A stretch of DNA of 64,000 bases from Natronomonas marina (GTDB lineage: Archaea; Halobacteriota; Halobacteria; Halobacteriales; Haloarculaceae). The notes below the pieces were generated by a model. The model ran no database searches. It was not told where the DNA came from and saw only the letters and a program-made list of their open reading frames with translations. Position numbers and translations under genes: made by a program. Each line of letters starts with the position of its first letter. The first letter of the stretch is position 1. Shown here piece after piece: positions 1 through 8,405 of this stretch. The DNA is taken from assembly GCF_024298905.1 (NCBI RefSeq), contig NZ_CP101154.1:806001-870000 (forward strand), in the 5' to 3' direction.

Positions 1-2
1 TC

Positions 3-890
3 CGGGTCGTCGGGGACGGCAGCGGGTCGAACGCCTCCTTCGCCCGCCCGACGGTCCGGAACTCGACGAGCGCGTGGGGCGAGGTGCGCGACGACGAGAC
101 CGAGGTCCGAACGACCGTCCGAATCGACAATCCCACCGACGAGGCGTACGCCGATCTGCTCGCGCTCGTCGTCGACCAGCGGACGACCATCGCCGGCGTC
201 ACGGCCTCGGAGGGCACCGAACGGGTCGAGGACCTGCCGCGAGGGAGCGGGACCGTCGAGGTGACCTCGACGATGCCGCACTCGGTCGTCCCCGAGTGGT
301 GGGCGGCCCACCTCGAGAACGGCGAGCGGTCGCGTAGCCGGACCGAACTCGACGCCGACGCGGACGCCGCGGTCACGACGCTGCCCGTCGACCTCCCGGA
401 CCGGAACTCGACCGTCGAAACGGACACGCTGGCCGACCTCGACGACGACTCGACGCGGGCCGTCGAGAGCGAGGAGACGGGGCGACGGCTCCTGACCGTC
501 CACTCGACGAGCGCCGAGTACGTCGACCCGACGCCCGAGCGGGCGACCATCGTCGTCCGGGCCGACCTCGAGAACGACAACCCGCTCTCGTCGGTGACCA
601 TCCGCGACGTCGACTACACCGTCGCGCTCAACGACGTGACGCTGGCCGACCGGACCGCTCCCGAGACCCACACCCTCGACCCCGGCGAGCGCCGGACCGT
701 CGAGTTCACGCTCGTGCTGAACAACTCCCGGATGGCGGCGTGGTGGCCGACCCACGTCCGCCGAAACGAGGTGTCGACGCTGGACCGCTCGGCGACCGCG
801 ACCGTCGAGACCGGCGGCGACACCGAACGGGTCGAGTTGGAGTTCCTCTCGACCGACCGGACCGTCGAGACGGACCTCCTGGCCGACTGA
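3..890 (+). CDS. LEA14/WHy-like two-repeat protein, 5' truncated
   Basis: The frame is open from base 3 at the left edge, so the start codon and first part of the protein are missing; 295 residues are visible, ending with TGA at 888-890. Two tandem beta-sandwich-like repeats of the LEA14/WHy (water stress and hypersensitive response) type can be seen. Each has an Asn-Pro turn after a hydrophobic strand (RIDNPTD, LENDNPL) and ends with a Trp-Trp-x-x-His motif (PEWWAAHL, AAWWPTHV). A membrane anchor, if there is one, would lie outside the window. The molecular role is unknown. The next gene has its own promoter, so this is probably the last gene of its transcript. Confidence 0.75.
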   Translation, partial: RVVGDGSGSNASFARPTVRNSTSAWGEVRDDETEVRTTVRIDNPTDEAYADLLALVVDQRTTIAGVTASEGTERVEDLPRGSGTVEVTSTMPHSVVPEWWAAHLENGERSRSRTELDADADAAVTTLPVDLPDRNSTVETDTLADLDDDSTRAVESEETGRRLLTVHSTSAEYVDPTPERATIVVRADLENDNPLSSVTIRDVDYTVALNDVTLADRTAPETHTLDPGERRTVEFTLVLNNSRMAAWWPTHVRRNEVSTLDRSATATVETGGDTERVELEFLSTDRTVETDLLAD

Positions 891-900
891 GTGGGTACAC

Positions 901-910
901 CGCTTATACG
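901..910 (+). promoter_or_regulatory. TATA-like box of the lactonase-like gene
   Basis: The sequence cgcttatacg is centred about 26 bases before the ATG at 932. This is the spacing expected for a leaderless haloarchaeal transcript, and it supports the ATG at 932 over the in-frame upstream start at 740, which would overlap the preceding gene. Confidence 0.6.
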
Positions 911-931
911 CGGTCGGCCCCTCTTTCAACC

Positions 932-1720
932 ATGGACCTCCACCTGCTGGACCGGGGCCGAATCCACGCCGACCTGAACTTCGCGCTCGACGGGACGGCG
1001 GTCGCCGCCCACAGCGACCCCAATCCGGATCTCGAGTACGCCGAGTTCGCCGTCTGGAACCTCGTCGTCGACCACCCCGAGGCGACGATCCTGTGGGACA
1101 CCGGCTCCCACCCCGACGCCGCCGACGGCTACTGGCCGGCACCGCTGTACGAGGCCTTCGCCCACCCCGACGCCGCCGAGCGGGACCTCGAGACGGCGCT
1201 CGGCGAGGTCGGTCTCGCAGTCGACGACATCGACTGCGTCGTCCAGTCGCACCTCCACCTCGACCACGCCGGCGGCCTGCACCACTTCGCCGGGACCGAC
1301 GTGCCGGTGTACGTCCACCGGCGGGAACTGGAACACGCCTACCTGTCGGCGAACACGACCGCCGGCGGGACCGCCTACCTCGAAAGCGACTTCGATCACG
1401 ACCTGAACTGGCAGGTGGTCGACCAGCACCGCCACCACCTCCTCGACGGCATCGAGTTGCTCCACGTCCCGGGCCACACGCCGGGACTGCTCGGCGCGCT
1501 CCTCGAACGCGACGGCGAGAACGTCCTCGTCGCCGGCGACGCGGCGTTCCTCGAGGCCAACTACGAGGAGGGTCACTCGATGGGGGCCAGCCTGCTGTAC
1601 GACTCGCGGGCCGCCGCCGACAGCATCGAGTTCCTGCGGGACGTCGAGCGGCGCCACGACGCCCGCGTCCTCTACGGGCACGACCCCGACCAGTTCGAGC
1701 GGTTGCGCGGGGAGTTCTGA
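932..1720 (+). CDS. MBL-fold hydrolase, N-acyl homoserine lactonase-like
   Basis: This is a 262-residue metallo-beta-lactamase-fold hydrolase. The zinc motif HxHxDH is present as SHLHLDHAGG around residue 108. Further ligand positions are visible at HVPGHTPG (around residue 180), at the bridging Asp in VAGDAAFL, and at the final His in LYGHDPDQF. The length and the WDTGSHP segment near the N-terminus match the AiiA/AttM-type lactonase branch. The true substrate is unknown: other MBL hydrolases of this size act on lactones or thioesters, and acyl-homoserine lactone signalling in this organism is not shown by the window. The frame could extend to 740, but that part overlaps the previous gene and lies upstream of the TATA box. 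Confidence 0.82.
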   Translation: MDLHLLDRGRIHADLNFALDGTAVAAHSDPNPDLEYAEFAVWNLVVDHPEATILWDTGSHPDAADGYWPAPLYEAFAHPDAAERDLETALGEVGLAVDDIDCVVQSHLHLDHAGGLHHFAGTDVPVYVHRRELEHAYLSANTTAGGTAYLESDFDHDLNWQVVDQHRHHLLDGIELLHVPGHTPGLLGALLERDGENVLVAGDAAFLEANYEEGHSMGASLLYDSRAAADSIEFLRDVERRHDARVLYGHDPDQFERLRGEF

Positions 1721-1888
1721 CCGGGAAACGGATCGAAACGGCCGTGAGGGTGGGCCGACGAACCGTTCCTCCGTTCGGGTCGGCGTCGCCGGCCGCTCGC
1801 GGATGCTCCCGGGGGATCTACGCTCTCGTCCAGCGGAATCACACCATCGGATTCGGGGAAGCGACCGACGGGATCGAACCGCGAACGC

Positions 1889-2449
1889 CTACCGCGGCTG
1901 CCAGCCGTCGGGGTGGTCGCTCGTCTCCGCCGTCTCGACGCGGACCCGGTCGCGTTCGAGGTCGATGCGGCCGTCGAACACCTGTGCGAAGGTGTGGATC
2001 GTCTGCTCGTCGTGGGCGGCCGGCGTCATCACGAAGAGACCGAGACCGTCCCGTCGCCGGATGTGGGCGGTGAGGACGCTGAGAAAGCGGAAGACGGCGG
2101 CGTCGTCGGCGTAGTACAGGAACGTCGAGACCGAGTCGATGGCGAGCGTCGGTCGCTCGGTCGCCTTGAGGAACTCGGAGACGGGCATCGAGACGCCGGT
2201 GAGGTCCGCGGGCGAGCCGATGGTGCCGGTGCTGCCGGACTCGGTCGGCGAGCAGTCGACGACCGACGAGACCGACGCCAGCGCGCTCGGCGGCGTCCGC
2301 TCCAGCCCCATCGTCGCCGCGACGAGCAGCGTCTCGCCGGCCCGCCGGCCGCCGACGCCGTCGACGAACGGCGTCGTCCCCGCGAGCGGCGGCGCGTGTA
2401 CGACGTAGCTGCCGGCGGTTTCGGCGAGCCACTCGTCGATTTCGGCCAC
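1889..2449 (-). CDS. RecA/KaiC-like fold protein without Walker A (DUF7504-like)
   Basis: A 186-residue protein with alternating strands and helices like the haloarchaeal RecA/KaiC-superfamily regulatory proteins (DUF7504 group). A Walker-B-like strand is visible (RPTLAIDSVSTFLYY, around residue 97), followed by a helix and a second strand ending FVMTPAAHDE. There is no GxxxxGKT Walker A motif, so ATP hydrolysis is unlikely. The segment around residues 60-80 (SVVDCSPT, then a Gly/Ser/Thr-rich stretch) resembles the substrate-loop region of this family. Such proteins often sit near signalling genes in haloarchaea, but here the neighbours are unrelated. The function is unknown. The ATG at 2449 is the only good start. 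Confidence 0.6.
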   Translation of the reverse strand: MAEIDEWLAETAGSYVVHAPPLAGTTPFVDGVGGRRAGETLLVAATMGLERTPPSALASVSSVVDCSPTESGSTGTIGSPADLTGVSMPVSEFLKATERPTLAIDSVSTFLYYADDAAVFRFLSVLTAHIRRRDGLGLFVMTPAAHDEQTIHTFAQVFDGRIDLERDRVRVETAETSDHPDGWQPR

Positions 2450-2530
2450 GCTACGGCGTTGGACCCCCCAACCGAAATCCGTTTCGACGTTTTCGCCGGC
2501 CGTTACTCGCTACCCCCGGGACCGACGCGT

Positions 2531-5026
2531 TCATCCGCTCGTCAGCCTCCCGAACACGGTGTCGGCGCCATCGTCGCCGACCGCCCGGGCCCACAGCACC
2601 AGCACCGACGGCAGGACGTACAGCGACGCGAGATAGGCGTAGAAGACGCTCAGCGCGGTCAGCAGACCGAACTGGCCGATGGCGGGGAACAGCGACAGCA
2701 CCAGCACCCCGATGCCGAAGACGGTCGTGAGCATGCTCCCGGTGAGGGCGCCGCCGGTCCCCTTCACCGTCCGGTCGATGGCCTCGTAGAGTTCGACGCC
2801 GTTCTCGACGTACTCGTCGGCGAACCGGTGGGTGATGTGGACGGAGTAGTCGATGCCGAGCCCGATGGTGATGGCGAGGATGGTCGCGGTGAAGGCGTTG
2901 AACGACAGCCCGAGCAGGCGGATGGAGCCGGCGACCAGACAGACGGTGACGACTATCGGCACCACGTTGGCGATACCGAGGGAGGCCCGCCCGAGCAGCA
3001 GCCAGTAGACGGCGACGAGGAACAGCGACGACCCCACGAGCGCGACGACGAGGCTGACGATGGCCGACTCGAGGATGACCGTGGAGATGGACTCGAAGAC
3101 GACGGTGCTGCCGGTCGCGGTCGCCTCGAACCGCTGTCTGTCCGCGAGCGTCCGGGCGTCGGCGGTCACCTCGCCCTGCGTCGCGTCGGACTTCACGGTG
3201 TAGACGACCCGCGTGCTCCGTCGGTCGGCCGTCATGTACTGGCTGGCACGCTCGCCGGCCGGCGAGTCGTACAGCGCGTCGTAGACGTCCGGGAGGTTCT
3301 CGTCGGGGATACCGTCGTCGTCGGCGTCGTTGCGGTCGACGAGTCGGGCGAAGGCGGGGTCACGGTCGGCGTAGTCCCGGATGACGGTGACGATGCTGGT
3401 CGCCTCGGCCTGGCGGTCCTCGGTCACCACGGAGGACGGCGGGTCCCGGCCGGCGCGGTGCAGCGACTCCAGGGCCGACCCCCGTTCCATCGGTCCCTCG
3501 ACGTACACCGTTACGGTGTCTGACTGTCCGGTCTCGAAGCTCTCTTCGAGGAAGTTCAGCGTTCCCGTGACGGTGTACTCGCCCGGCGCGAACGGCTCCG
3601 GCAACGCGTCGTAGTAGTCCGGCTGGTCGGCGGGCGGTAGGAAGTCCTCGGTCTCGAAGGTGGTGTCGACGCCGGTCGCGTAGCCGGCCGAGACGCCGCT
3701 GACGACGAGGAGGGCGACGACGAAGACCAGCGGCCCCACCCGGGCGATACGGCTGCCGGCGCCCTGGAACCGCCCGAGCGCCGATTCGCCGAACCCCAGC
3801 GGCGTCGTCCCGAACGTCGGAATCGGGTAGCGCTCCCGGGCGTGGTCGAGTTTCACCTTCGCCGCCGGCAGGAACACCCCGAAGATGGCGAACGTGAAGA
3901 CGATGCCGACGGCGGCGACGATGCCGAACTCCCGTATCGGCGGCAGGTCGCTCGTCAGGTTCGCGCCGAACCCGATGACGGTCGTGCCCGTCACGATGAA
4001 GAACGCCACGAGCACCTGGTCGGTCGTCTCGGTCATCGACGCGGCGATGTCGCGGCCCCGGGCCCGCTCCTCGCGGTAGCGGTTCACCGCGTGGATGCCG
4101 AAGTCGATGCCGACCGCCAGCAACAGCGGCGGGACCGCGATGAGCACCTGGCTGAACGCGATGCCGGCGATGCCCATGAAGCCGAACGTCCACACCAGCG
4201 CCATGAACAGCGCGACGACGCCGAGAAGCAGGTCCGCGAGGTCCCGGTAGGCCACCGAGAGGAACACGGTGATGAGAAGCACCGCCGCGGGGACGACGAT
4301 TGCCAGCGTATCGTTGATGACGGCGCTGAACTCGGCGGCGATGACGCCGGAGCCGAACACCGTGATGTCGCCGCCGACGGAGTCGACGATGCGTTCGGCC
4401 TCCTGCTGGATCGGCGTCAGCGGGCTGGAGCCGCCCTGGCCGGCGCTGCCGGAGACGCCGCCAGGAATCTCGTGGCTGACGACGCCGATGGTGGCCGACG
4501 CCGACGCCGACTCGGGGTTGTAGTCCTCCGAGAGCAGCCCCGAGAACCGGGGGTTCGTCTCGTCGGCCGCCCGGACGGCCGCCCGTATCTCGGTGTCGGT
4601 CGCGCCCTCGATGGCGCGCTGCTGGGCGGCGAGCGTCTCGGCGTCGGGGTCGAGCTGTCGGGCGACGATGCCCGCCGCACTGGAGGTGCTCTCGACGCGC
4701 ATCCCGGGGCGGTCGGCCATGCGCTCTTGGACCTCCAGCATCCGGAGCATCGCCGTCCGCGAGAGGACGTTCCCGCTCCGCTGTATCAGCTGTGTGCTCC
4801 CCGTGTCCGCGGCGAAGGCGGGGCTGAACTTCGCGTTGACCTCGTCGAGGGCCTCCTGAGCGGGGACGTCCTGGGTGAACTGCTGGGTGCCGGCCTCCGT
4901 CGAGACGCCGCCCAGGCCGAGCGCGAACATCCCCGTCACGAGCAGGAACGCGACGACGACCGTTCCGGGACGCTCGGTGACGTACCCGTCGACCCGGTCG
5001 ACGTACGGCTGGTAGTCCAGTGCCAT
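2531..5026 (-). CDS. RND/MMPL-superfamily exporter
   Basis: An 831-residue polytopic transporter of the RND superfamily (MMPL/HAE3-like), expected in the cytoplasmic membrane with about 12 helices. It shows the two-fold RND pattern: one membrane helix near residue 25, a large extracytoplasmic loop, a block of five or six helices around residues 235-400, a second single helix and loop, and a final block around residues 650-820. Both halves carry the helix-4-type motif with acidic residues (AVGIDFGIHAVNRYREE and TIGLGIDYSVHITHRFADE). Its ATG directly follows the stop codon of the secreted protein encoded upstream, so the two are co-translated. The cargo is unknown; related archaeal proteins are proposed to move lipids or hydrophobic compounds. 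The divergent TetR gene probably controls the pair. Confidence 0.9.
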   Translation of the reverse strand: MALDYQPYVDRVDGYVTERPGTVVVAFLLVTGMFALGLGGVSTEAGTQQFTQDVPAQEALDEVNAKFSPAFAADTGSTQLIQRSGNVLSRTAMLRMLEVQERMADRPGMRVESTSSAAGIVARQLDPDAETLAAQQRAIEGATDTEIRAAVRAADETNPRFSGLLSEDYNPESASASATIGVVSHEIPGGVSGSAGQGGSSPLTPIQQEAERIVDSVGGDITVFGSGVIAAEFSAVINDTLAIVVPAAVLLITVFLSVAYRDLADLLLGVVALFMALVWTFGFMGIAGIAFSQVLIAVPPLLLAVGIDFGIHAVNRYREERARGRDIAASMTETTDQVLVAFFIVTGTTVIGFGANLTSDLPPIREFGIVAAVGIVFTFAIFGVFLPAAKVKLDHARERYPIPTFGTTPLGFGESALGRFQGAGSRIARVGPLVFVVALLVVSGVSAGYATGVDTTFETEDFLPPADQPDYYDALPEPFAPGEYTVTGTLNFLEESFETGQSDTVTVYVEGPMERGSALESLHRAGRDPPSSVVTEDRQAEATSIVTVIRDYADRDPAFARLVDRNDADDDGIPDENLPDVYDALYDSPAGERASQYMTADRRSTRVVYTVKSDATQGEVTADARTLADRQRFEATATGSTVVFESISTVILESAIVSLVVALVGSSLFLVAVYWLLLGRASLGIANVVPIVVTVCLVAGSIRLLGLSFNAFTATILAITIGLGIDYSVHITHRFADEYVENGVELYEAIDRTVKGTGGALTGSMLTTVFGIGVLVLSLFPAIGQFGLLTALSVFYAYLASLYVLPSVLVLWARAVGDDGADTVFGRLTSG

Positions 5027-6640
5027 CTACATCCGTCGGAGCGCAAGCGGTGCGAGGGGAACGGCGAGCAGCGAGACGGCCGCGAGCAACCCGACGGGCA
5101 CGACGGAGCCGAACAGCCCGCCGCCGCCGGCGACGACGGTGACCGGCCGTCGGTAGGTGTCCGAGAGGCGGGTCTCGCCGTCGCGGTCGACGTACTGGAA
5201 GTCGACGGATATCGGGTACTCCTTGGCCAGCGCGGAGCCGGACGCCGAGACGCGGAACGGGATTTCGGTCGTCTCTCCGGGTAGCAGGGAGGCGACGTAC
5301 GCCTCGTCGTCGTCGGCCGACAGCGGGCTGGAGGCGAACAGTTTCGCGGAGACGTCCGTCACCGTCTCGTTGCGCTGGTTCGTGACGGCGAGGACGATGC
5401 GGTTCGTCCCGCCGGCCGTGACCGTCGCGTTCCGCGTCTCGACGGCGAAGACGTCCCGCTGCGGGCCGACCGCCGCCTGGAACCGAACGGGGTCGACGCT
5501 GCGGAGGTCGCCGTCGGCGCCCTCGTACTCGGTTTCGAGGCCGAACTGCCGGACCCCCTCGCGGGCGGCGCTCGCAAGCTCGACGTCGAAGGAGACGTTC
5601 GTCGACTCGCCGCCCGCGAGGTCACCGATTGCCACCTCGGGTTCGACGACCTCGACGTTCTCGGCGGGCGGTTGCAGCGTCACGACCGCGTTGTCGAGGT
5701 CGGCGGGACCCTCGTTGACCACCGTCGCCCGCAGCGTTCCCTCCTCGCCGACGCGAAGCGTCGAGGAGACGTTCTCGACGCGGACCGTCTGCTCCGACAG
5801 CGGCCGCACCTGTAGCGACGGGTCGTCGTCGGTCCCGGCGAAGCCGTCGACATCGTCGTAGCTGATCGTCGCCGCCAGCGGGTACGACCGCACGCTGGCC
5901 TCGGACCCGAAGTCGACGCCGACGCGGACGGAGCGACGCTCGCCGGGCGCGAGTCGACCGACCGTGGCGAACGCCGTCGGCGAGTCCTCGAAGGTCACCT
6001 GCGGACTCCGGGACTCCAGGGCGACCGAGACGTCGGTCGCGGCTTCGGTTCCGACGTTCTCGACCTCGACGGTCGCCGTCCCGGAGCCGCCGACCTGGGC
6101 GTCGGTCTCGAGGGTCCGGACGTCGAACCGGGGGCCGCTCTCGACGACGACGTCGACCGTCCGGCTGACCGTCCGGGTCCGCTCGCTGGTCCGGAACAGC
6201 GACGGGATGACCCGGTCGGTGTAGGAGTAGGTGAGGTCGACCTCCAGTTCGTAGGTCCCCGGTTCGACGCCGTCCGGCACCTCGAGTTCGACGGGCGCGG
6301 TCCCCGGCCGGCTTTCGGTGACCGACCCGACGGACTGCTTGCCGCTGCGGACGACCAGCGGCGTGTCGCTCCCGTTCACCTCGACGCGGACGTTCCGTGC
6401 GGTCGTCACCGCCTCCCGCGCCGGCGGTATCCCCGAGGTCACCTCCCCGCGGTTCGTGACCTGGAGGGTGAGGGTCGTCTGTTCGCCCGGCGACACCGTC
6501 GGTGACGGCGCCAGCACGTTCAGGTTCGGCTGCCCGCCGTAGCCCGAGGACCGGTCGCCCTCCTGTGCGACGGCGACACCGGCGACGCTGCTGACGGTCA
6601 CCAGGACCACGAACGCGACGACGAACGGGCTACGTCGCAC
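5027..6640 (-). CDS. Secreted multi-domain beta-sandwich protein (COG1361/CARDB-like)
   Basis: A 537-residue exported protein. It has a signal peptide (FVVAFVVLVTVSSVAGVAVA), then four or five repeated beta-sandwich domains of the CARDB/NEW3 kind, recognisable from repeated LxVTNRGE, VEVENVGTEA, ATVVNEGPA and LAVTNQRNE strands. It ends with a C-terminal membrane helix followed by a short RRM tail. This is the COG1361 S-layer-domain architecture that in archaea is typically paired with an RND exporter. The start is GTG at 6640, preceded by the Shine-Dalgarno-like ggaggt about ten bases upstream. The stop codon abuts the exporter ATG. It probably acts as an extracytoplasmic partner of the exporter (inference). 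Confidence 0.85.
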   Translation of the reverse strand: MRRSPFVVAFVVLVTVSSVAGVAVAQEGDRSSGYGGQPNLNVLAPSPTVSPGEQTTLTLQVTNRGEVTSGIPPAREAVTTARNVRVEVNGSDTPLVVRSGKQSVGSVTESRPGTAPVELEVPDGVEPGTYELEVDLTYSYTDRVIPSLFRTSERTRTVSRTVDVVVESGPRFDVRTLETDAQVGGSGTATVEVENVGTEAATDVSVALESRSPQVTFEDSPTAFATVGRLAPGERRSVRVGVDFGSEASVRSYPLAATISYDDVDGFAGTDDDPSLQVRPLSEQTVRVENVSSTLRVGEEGTLRATVVNEGPADLDNAVVTLQPPAENVEVVEPEVAIGDLAGGESTNVSFDVELASAAREGVRQFGLETEYEGADGDLRSVDPVRFQAAVGPQRDVFAVETRNATVTAGGTNRIVLAVTNQRNETVTDVSAKLFASSPLSADDDEAYVASLLPGETTEIPFRVSASGSALAKEYPISVDFQYVDRDGETRLSDTYRRPVTVVAGGGGLFGSVVPVGLLAAVSLLAVPLAPLALRRM

Positions 6641-6766
6641 CCGAACGACCTCCCTTGCGGCCCGCGGTACCCGTGGTCGTCCGGCGGTCGCGCCCCCGTC
6701 CCCCGGTCGGGACGCGGCTCGAACCTCCCTGCGAAGAACGGATGCTCATTGGCGGAACGAGACTCC

Positions 6767-6804
6767 ACGAATGGATAAACATTTTGTTCGTGTATTCTCT
6801 ATCC
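6767..6804. promoter_or_regulatory. Divergent promoter with candidate TetR operator
   Basis: This AT-rich patch lies between the RND operon (minus strand) and the TetR gene (plus strand). On the minus strand tggataaacat reads as a TATA-like tttatcca. Two short inverted repeats overlap it: acgaa at 6767-6771 with ttcgt at 6787-6791, and ggata at 6773-6777 with tatcc at 6800-6804. Their place over the promoter suits an operator bound by the adjacent TetR protein, but arms of five bases are weak evidence. Confidence 0.4.
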
Positions 6805-6853
6805 GGGTACGTGAGACAGTCGTGATCCAGGCACCGCCGGGGAAACTCGCCCG

Positions 6854-7468
6854 ATGAAGGGGTTCACCGACGAGGAGCGCGACCGGATTCGGGAGGAGCT
6901 TCACCGGGCGGGCCGGGAGCTTTTCACCCGGTTCGGACTCGAGCGGACCCGCATCGAGGACCTGACCGACGAGGTGGGTATCGGGACGAGCACGTTCTAC
7001 CAGTTCTTCGACTCCAAGGAGGCGCTGTACCTGTCGATACTCGTCGAGGAGCGCGAGCGGGTCGCCGCGGAGCTGGCGGCGGAACTGGAGGCGGCACCCG
7101 ACGTGCGGGCGGAGGTCCGACTCACGATAGAGCACTTCCTCGAAGAACTGTCGTCGAACCCGCTGTACTACCGGCTGCTCATCGAAGACGAGATACGGAC
7201 CCTCCACGGCCAACTCTCCGAGGAGATCGTCGCCGAGCACCACCGCGAGGCGATGGCGGCCCACGACGACCACGTCGACCGGTGGGTGTCGGACCCCGCC
7301 TTCCGGGTCGACGACGCCGAGCGACTCCAGGGGCTGTTCCGCTTGCTCGGCTTCACCATCGCCGCCCGGGAGGAACTGTTCGAGCCGGCCGGTGCCGTCG
7401 ACCTCTACGAGTCGAGCCAGGACCTGCTCGTCGACGTGGTCGTCGACGGCCTGTTCGTCGAGGAGTAA
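6854..7468 (+). CDS. TetR/AcrR-family transcriptional regulator
   Basis: A 204-residue repressor-type protein. The N-terminal helix-turn-helix spans about residues 10-57 and ends with the TetR signature GIGTSTFYQFFDSKEAL. The remaining 140 residues are helical and acidic, as in TetR ligand-binding dimerisation domains. It is divergent from the secreted-protein/RND exporter operon with about 210 bases between them, the classic arrangement for a local efflux repressor. The inducing ligand cannot be told from sequence. Confidence 0.9.
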   Translation: MKGFTDEERDRIREELHRAGRELFTRFGLERTRIEDLTDEVGIGTSTFYQFFDSKEALYLSILVEERERVAAELAAELEAAPDVRAEVRLTIEHFLEELSSNPLYYRLLIEDEIRTLHGQLSEEIVAEHHREAMAAHDDHVDRWVSDPAFRVDDAERLQGLFRLLGFTIAAREELFEPAGAVDLYESSQDLLVDVVVDGLFVEE

Positions 7469-7471
7469 GGG

Positions 7472-8197
7472 CTACTGGGACTCGACGAGCCCGTAGGTGG
7501 ACTCGAGGTGGTCGATTATCCAGTCGACCGTCGAGGGGTCGTAGGTCCAGAAACCGTAGAAGGTCCGCGACTCCCGTTCCTCGGCCAGGAGCGCACACTT
7601 GTTGACGTCGATGCCGGCGCCGTCGTAGGCGACGAACCACGAACGCTCTATCTCGTCGGTCCGCTCGACGTGGATGGTGAGGTCGGTGTCGTGGGCGGGA
7701 ACGTCGGCGTCGGGGTAGGCGTAGGCGTGGACGTCCAGGTCGCCCTTCCCGGCGAGGCGGCCGTAGACGTCCATCTGGTCTTCGAGGATGGAGAGCCGCT
7801 GAAAACCCGAGTGCAGCGCGCCTTTTCCGACCCGCCAGGCGCGGTCCTCTATCTCGCGGGAGGCGGCGACCATCTGTCCGATGGCGTAGGAGGTGAACAT
7901 CGTCTCGTCGAGGTGGTCGAGGATGGGGCTGTAGGCCCGGTCGTCGAACTCGGGTTCGGTCTCGGCGCTTGTGGTTTCCAGCACCTCCGTGACGTCGGCC
8001 GCCGTGACGAACCGGCCGTCCTCGGCCAGCACCGCGAAGGAGTCCGGCTTGCCGCTGGGCGTCCGCTCGCCGGTGACCGTCAGGTTCCGGTCGCGGAACT
8101 GCGCGCGGAGGGCCTCGACGCGTTCGGCGTCGGCGTTGAACACCGTCAGCGTCTTCTCGTGGTCCTCGACCCCCGCGATGAGTTCGGTGAGGGACAT
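7472..8197 (-). CDS. DICT sensory domain protein
   Basis: A 241-residue soluble protein of the haloarchaeal DICT-domain type. The N-terminal segment (SLTELIAGVEDHEKTLTVFN) and the middle (FTSYAIGQMVAASREIEDRAW) match the domain that in bacteria accompanies diguanylate cyclases and two-component proteins. No catalytic or DNA-binding domain is attached. The start at 8197 is chosen because a minus-strand TATA-like box (ggcttattag, about 8223-8232) lies about 30 bases upstream; an in-frame ATG at 8215 would add six residues (MVPHNR). The gene is convergent with the TetR gene, with only three bases between stop codons. It may sense light or another cue, but the ligand is unknown. Confidence 0.75.
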   Translation of the reverse strand: MSLTELIAGVEDHEKTLTVFNADAERVEALRAQFRDRNLTVTGERTPSGKPDSFAVLAEDGRFVTAADVTEVLETTSAETEPEFDDRAYSPILDHLDETMFTSYAIGQMVAASREIEDRAWRVGKGALHSGFQRLSILEDQMDVYGRLAGKGDLDVHAYAYPDADVPAHDTDLTIHVERTDEIERSWFVAYDGAGIDVNKCALLAEERESRTFYGFWTYDPSTVDWIIDHLESTYGLVESQ

Positions 8198-8346
8198 TCG
8201 GTTGTGGGGTACCATGACACTGCTCCTAATAAGCCTGTGCCCAAATTCGCGCGGTCGTGACAGTCGAGGGCTGCCGGAACCGCCGGCGGGGAGTCTATGT
8301 TTAAAGACCTATATCATTATTAATCCGTGCTAATACCTAGCAAACG

Positions 8347-8354
8347 CTTTTAAT
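8347..8354 (+). promoter_or_regulatory. TATA-like box of the porAB operon
   Basis: The box cttttaat lies 52 bases before the porA ATG, which predicts a leader of about 25-30 bases. It follows a strikingly AT-rich stretch at about 8298-8340 in an otherwise GC-rich region. No Shine-Dalgarno sequence is evident before the ATG. Confidence 0.55.
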
Positions 8355-8405
8355 GACGGCACTCGAAGTTCGCGCAAGGCGCCCGACTGGGCGCAGTGAT
8401 ACACC

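Noticed and set aside
740-931. N-terminal extension of the lactonase-like protein
   Set aside because: It overlaps the preceding gene out of frame, and the TATA-like box at 901-910 lies downstream of it.
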